From NCBI GenBank assembly GCA_025061245.1, contig JANZKD010000166.1, forward strand, positions 1 to 6,074: a stretch of 6,074 nt of DNA, read 5' to 3'. The number at the start of each line of letters is the position of its first letter. Position 1 is the first letter of the stretch. The DNA comes from Candidatus Culexmicrobium profundum. GTDB lineage: Archaea > Thermoproteota > Methanomethylicia > Culexarchaeales > Culexmicrobiaceae. Positions 5,315-6,074 of the stretch are shown one piece after another. The notes under the pieces are model-generated. The model ran no database searches, was not told the origin of the DNA, and was given only the letters and a program-made list of their open reading frames with translations. Made by a program: the position numbers and the translations under genes.

Positions 5315-6074
5315 ATGGAAAAAACTTCAAGTAACATATTCGAACTACTAGATACTAGGCTTCTAAAAGTTATAAGAGAATTTGGATATATAACACCGAC
5401 CAAAACTCAAGAAAAAGCAATCCCACCAATTCTTGAAGGAAAAAACGTACTTTTAATCGCACCCACAGGTTCTGGTAAAACTGAAGCCGCATTCTTCCCA
5501 ATTCTAAGCAAATTAATCAACATGGAAAAAACTAAGGGAATTCAAGCAATTTATATAACACCACTCAGAGCATTAAACAGAGATGTTCTGAGAAGAATGG
5601 TAAACATTGCAGACAAATTAAATATAAGAATTGAAGTTAGACATGGAGACACCCCTACAACGCAAAGAAGAAAACAAGCAATAAAACCACCCCACATACT
5701 AATAACAACACCAGAAACACTCCAAGCAATACTTCCAGGAAAAATTATGAAGAAGCATCTAAGCAATGTACAATGGGTCATAATAGATGAAATCCACGAT
5801 TTAGCTGTAGATAAGAGAGGAACACAACTAGCATTGGCACTAGAAAGATTAATTGAAATATGTGGAAAAGAATTTCAAAGAATAGGCTTATCAGCCACCA
5901 TTGGCAGCCCCAATAAAGTGGCATCATTTCTAGGAGGAAACAAAAGAAAAGTCACCATAATAAATGTCACTGCAATCAAAAATTTTGAAATAAAAGTAGA
6001 TATTGCCAAAGAAACTAGTGATGACGAAAGTATTGCAGAGAAGCTTGAAATAACATCGTCAATGGCTGCAAAAA
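5315..6074 (+). CDS. lhr: Lhr-like superfamily 2 DNA helicase, C-terminus beyond window edge
   Basis: The frame is open from ATG 5315 to the right edge (253 complete codons). It is the N-terminal RecA-like domain of a superfamily 2 helicase. A Q-motif-like region FGYITPTKTQEKAI is at residues 23-36. Walker A APTGSGKT is at 49-56, motif Ia ITPLRALNRD at 81-90, motif Ib TTPETLQ at 131-137, the DEIH box at 158-161 and motif III SAT at 193-195. ITPLRALNRD, VRHGDTP and DEIHDLAVDKRGTQLALALERL are characteristic of Lhr (large helicase-related) proteins, ATP-driven 3'-5' translocases linked to nucleic acid repair. Full-length Lhr is usually 850 or more residues, so the second RecA domain, winged helix and Lhr-specific region would lie outside. 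It starts two bases after the ribbon-helix-helix stop; GAGGAG (5297-5302) inside that gene is 12 bases away, somewhat long, so translational coupling is likely. Confidence 0.9.
   Translation, partial: MEKTSSNIFELLDTRLLKVIREFGYITPTKTQEKAIPPILEGKNVLLIAPTGSGKTEAAFFPILSKLINMEKTKGIQAIYITPLRALNRDVLRRMVNIADKLNIRIEVRHGDTPTTQRRKQAIKPPHILITTPETLQAILPGKIMKKHLSNVQWVIIDEIHDLAVDKRGTQLALALERLIEICGKEFQRIGLSATIGSPNKVASFLGGNKRKVTIINVTAIKNFEIKVDIAKETSDDESIAEKLEITSSMAAK

Noticed and set aside
5551..5781. Open frame of 76 codons on the minus strand resembling a membrane protein
   Set aside because: It is antisense to helicase motifs Ib and II; the hydrophobic look is an artefact of the complementary strand.
1..6074. 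CRISPR array, tRNA, rRNA or insertion sequence
   Set aside because: No spaced direct repeats, cloverleaf-like segments, conserved rRNA stretches or transposase motifs were seen; nearly all the window is coding.

Overview
The window looks like a piece of an archaeal chromosome. The evidence is a radical SAM enzyme of the tetraether lipid synthase type, a TrmB-family regulator, a single-domain KaiC-like ATPase, an Lhr-type helicase, TTTAAATA-type TATA boxes, and ribosome binding sites matching the archaeal 16S tail (GGTGA or GGTGG five bases before the start). The DNA is AT-rich. Genus or phylum cannot be fixed from the sequence alone. The tetraether synthase suggests an organism with GDGT membrane lipids.

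Layout. On the minus strand, bases 2-412 hold the first 137 codons of an unrecognised coiled-coil protein that runs off the left edge. Upstream of it, also on the minus strand, 475-3423 encodes a 982-residue precursor. This is a tetraether synthase (Tes) of 496 residues split by a 486-residue intein (1639-3096) with a LAGLIDADG endonuclease. A short divergent promoter region (3424-3507) separates it from a plus-strand TrmB-like regulator (3508-4260). That gene meets a minus-strand KaiC/RAD55-like ATPase (4255-5040) tail to tail with a 6-base overlap. A second divergent region (5041-5144) carries a short interrupted palindrome. It leads into a plus-strand pair: a 55-residue ribbon-helix-helix protein (5145-5312) and, 2 bases later, the first 253 codons of an Lhr-like helicase that leaves the right edge.

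How it fits together. The central object is the split synthase. The intein sits inside the CX3CX2C motif that holds the radical SAM iron-sulfur cluster: two ligands are in the N-extein and the third is the +1 Cys of the C-extein. The mature active site therefore exists only after protein splicing. The intein's own Cys1 occupies the third-Cys position in the precursor, so the motif looks intact before splicing. The splicing nucleophile thus lies three residues after a Cys (CPVC), an arrangement that could make splicing, and hence membrane tetraether synthesis, sensitive to redox state or to iron-sulfur loading. That control is inference; the sequence shows only the geometry. The divergent TrmB-like gene is a reasonable candidate regulator of the synthase. 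The right-hand genes appear to be a separate unit with no visible link to lipid synthesis.
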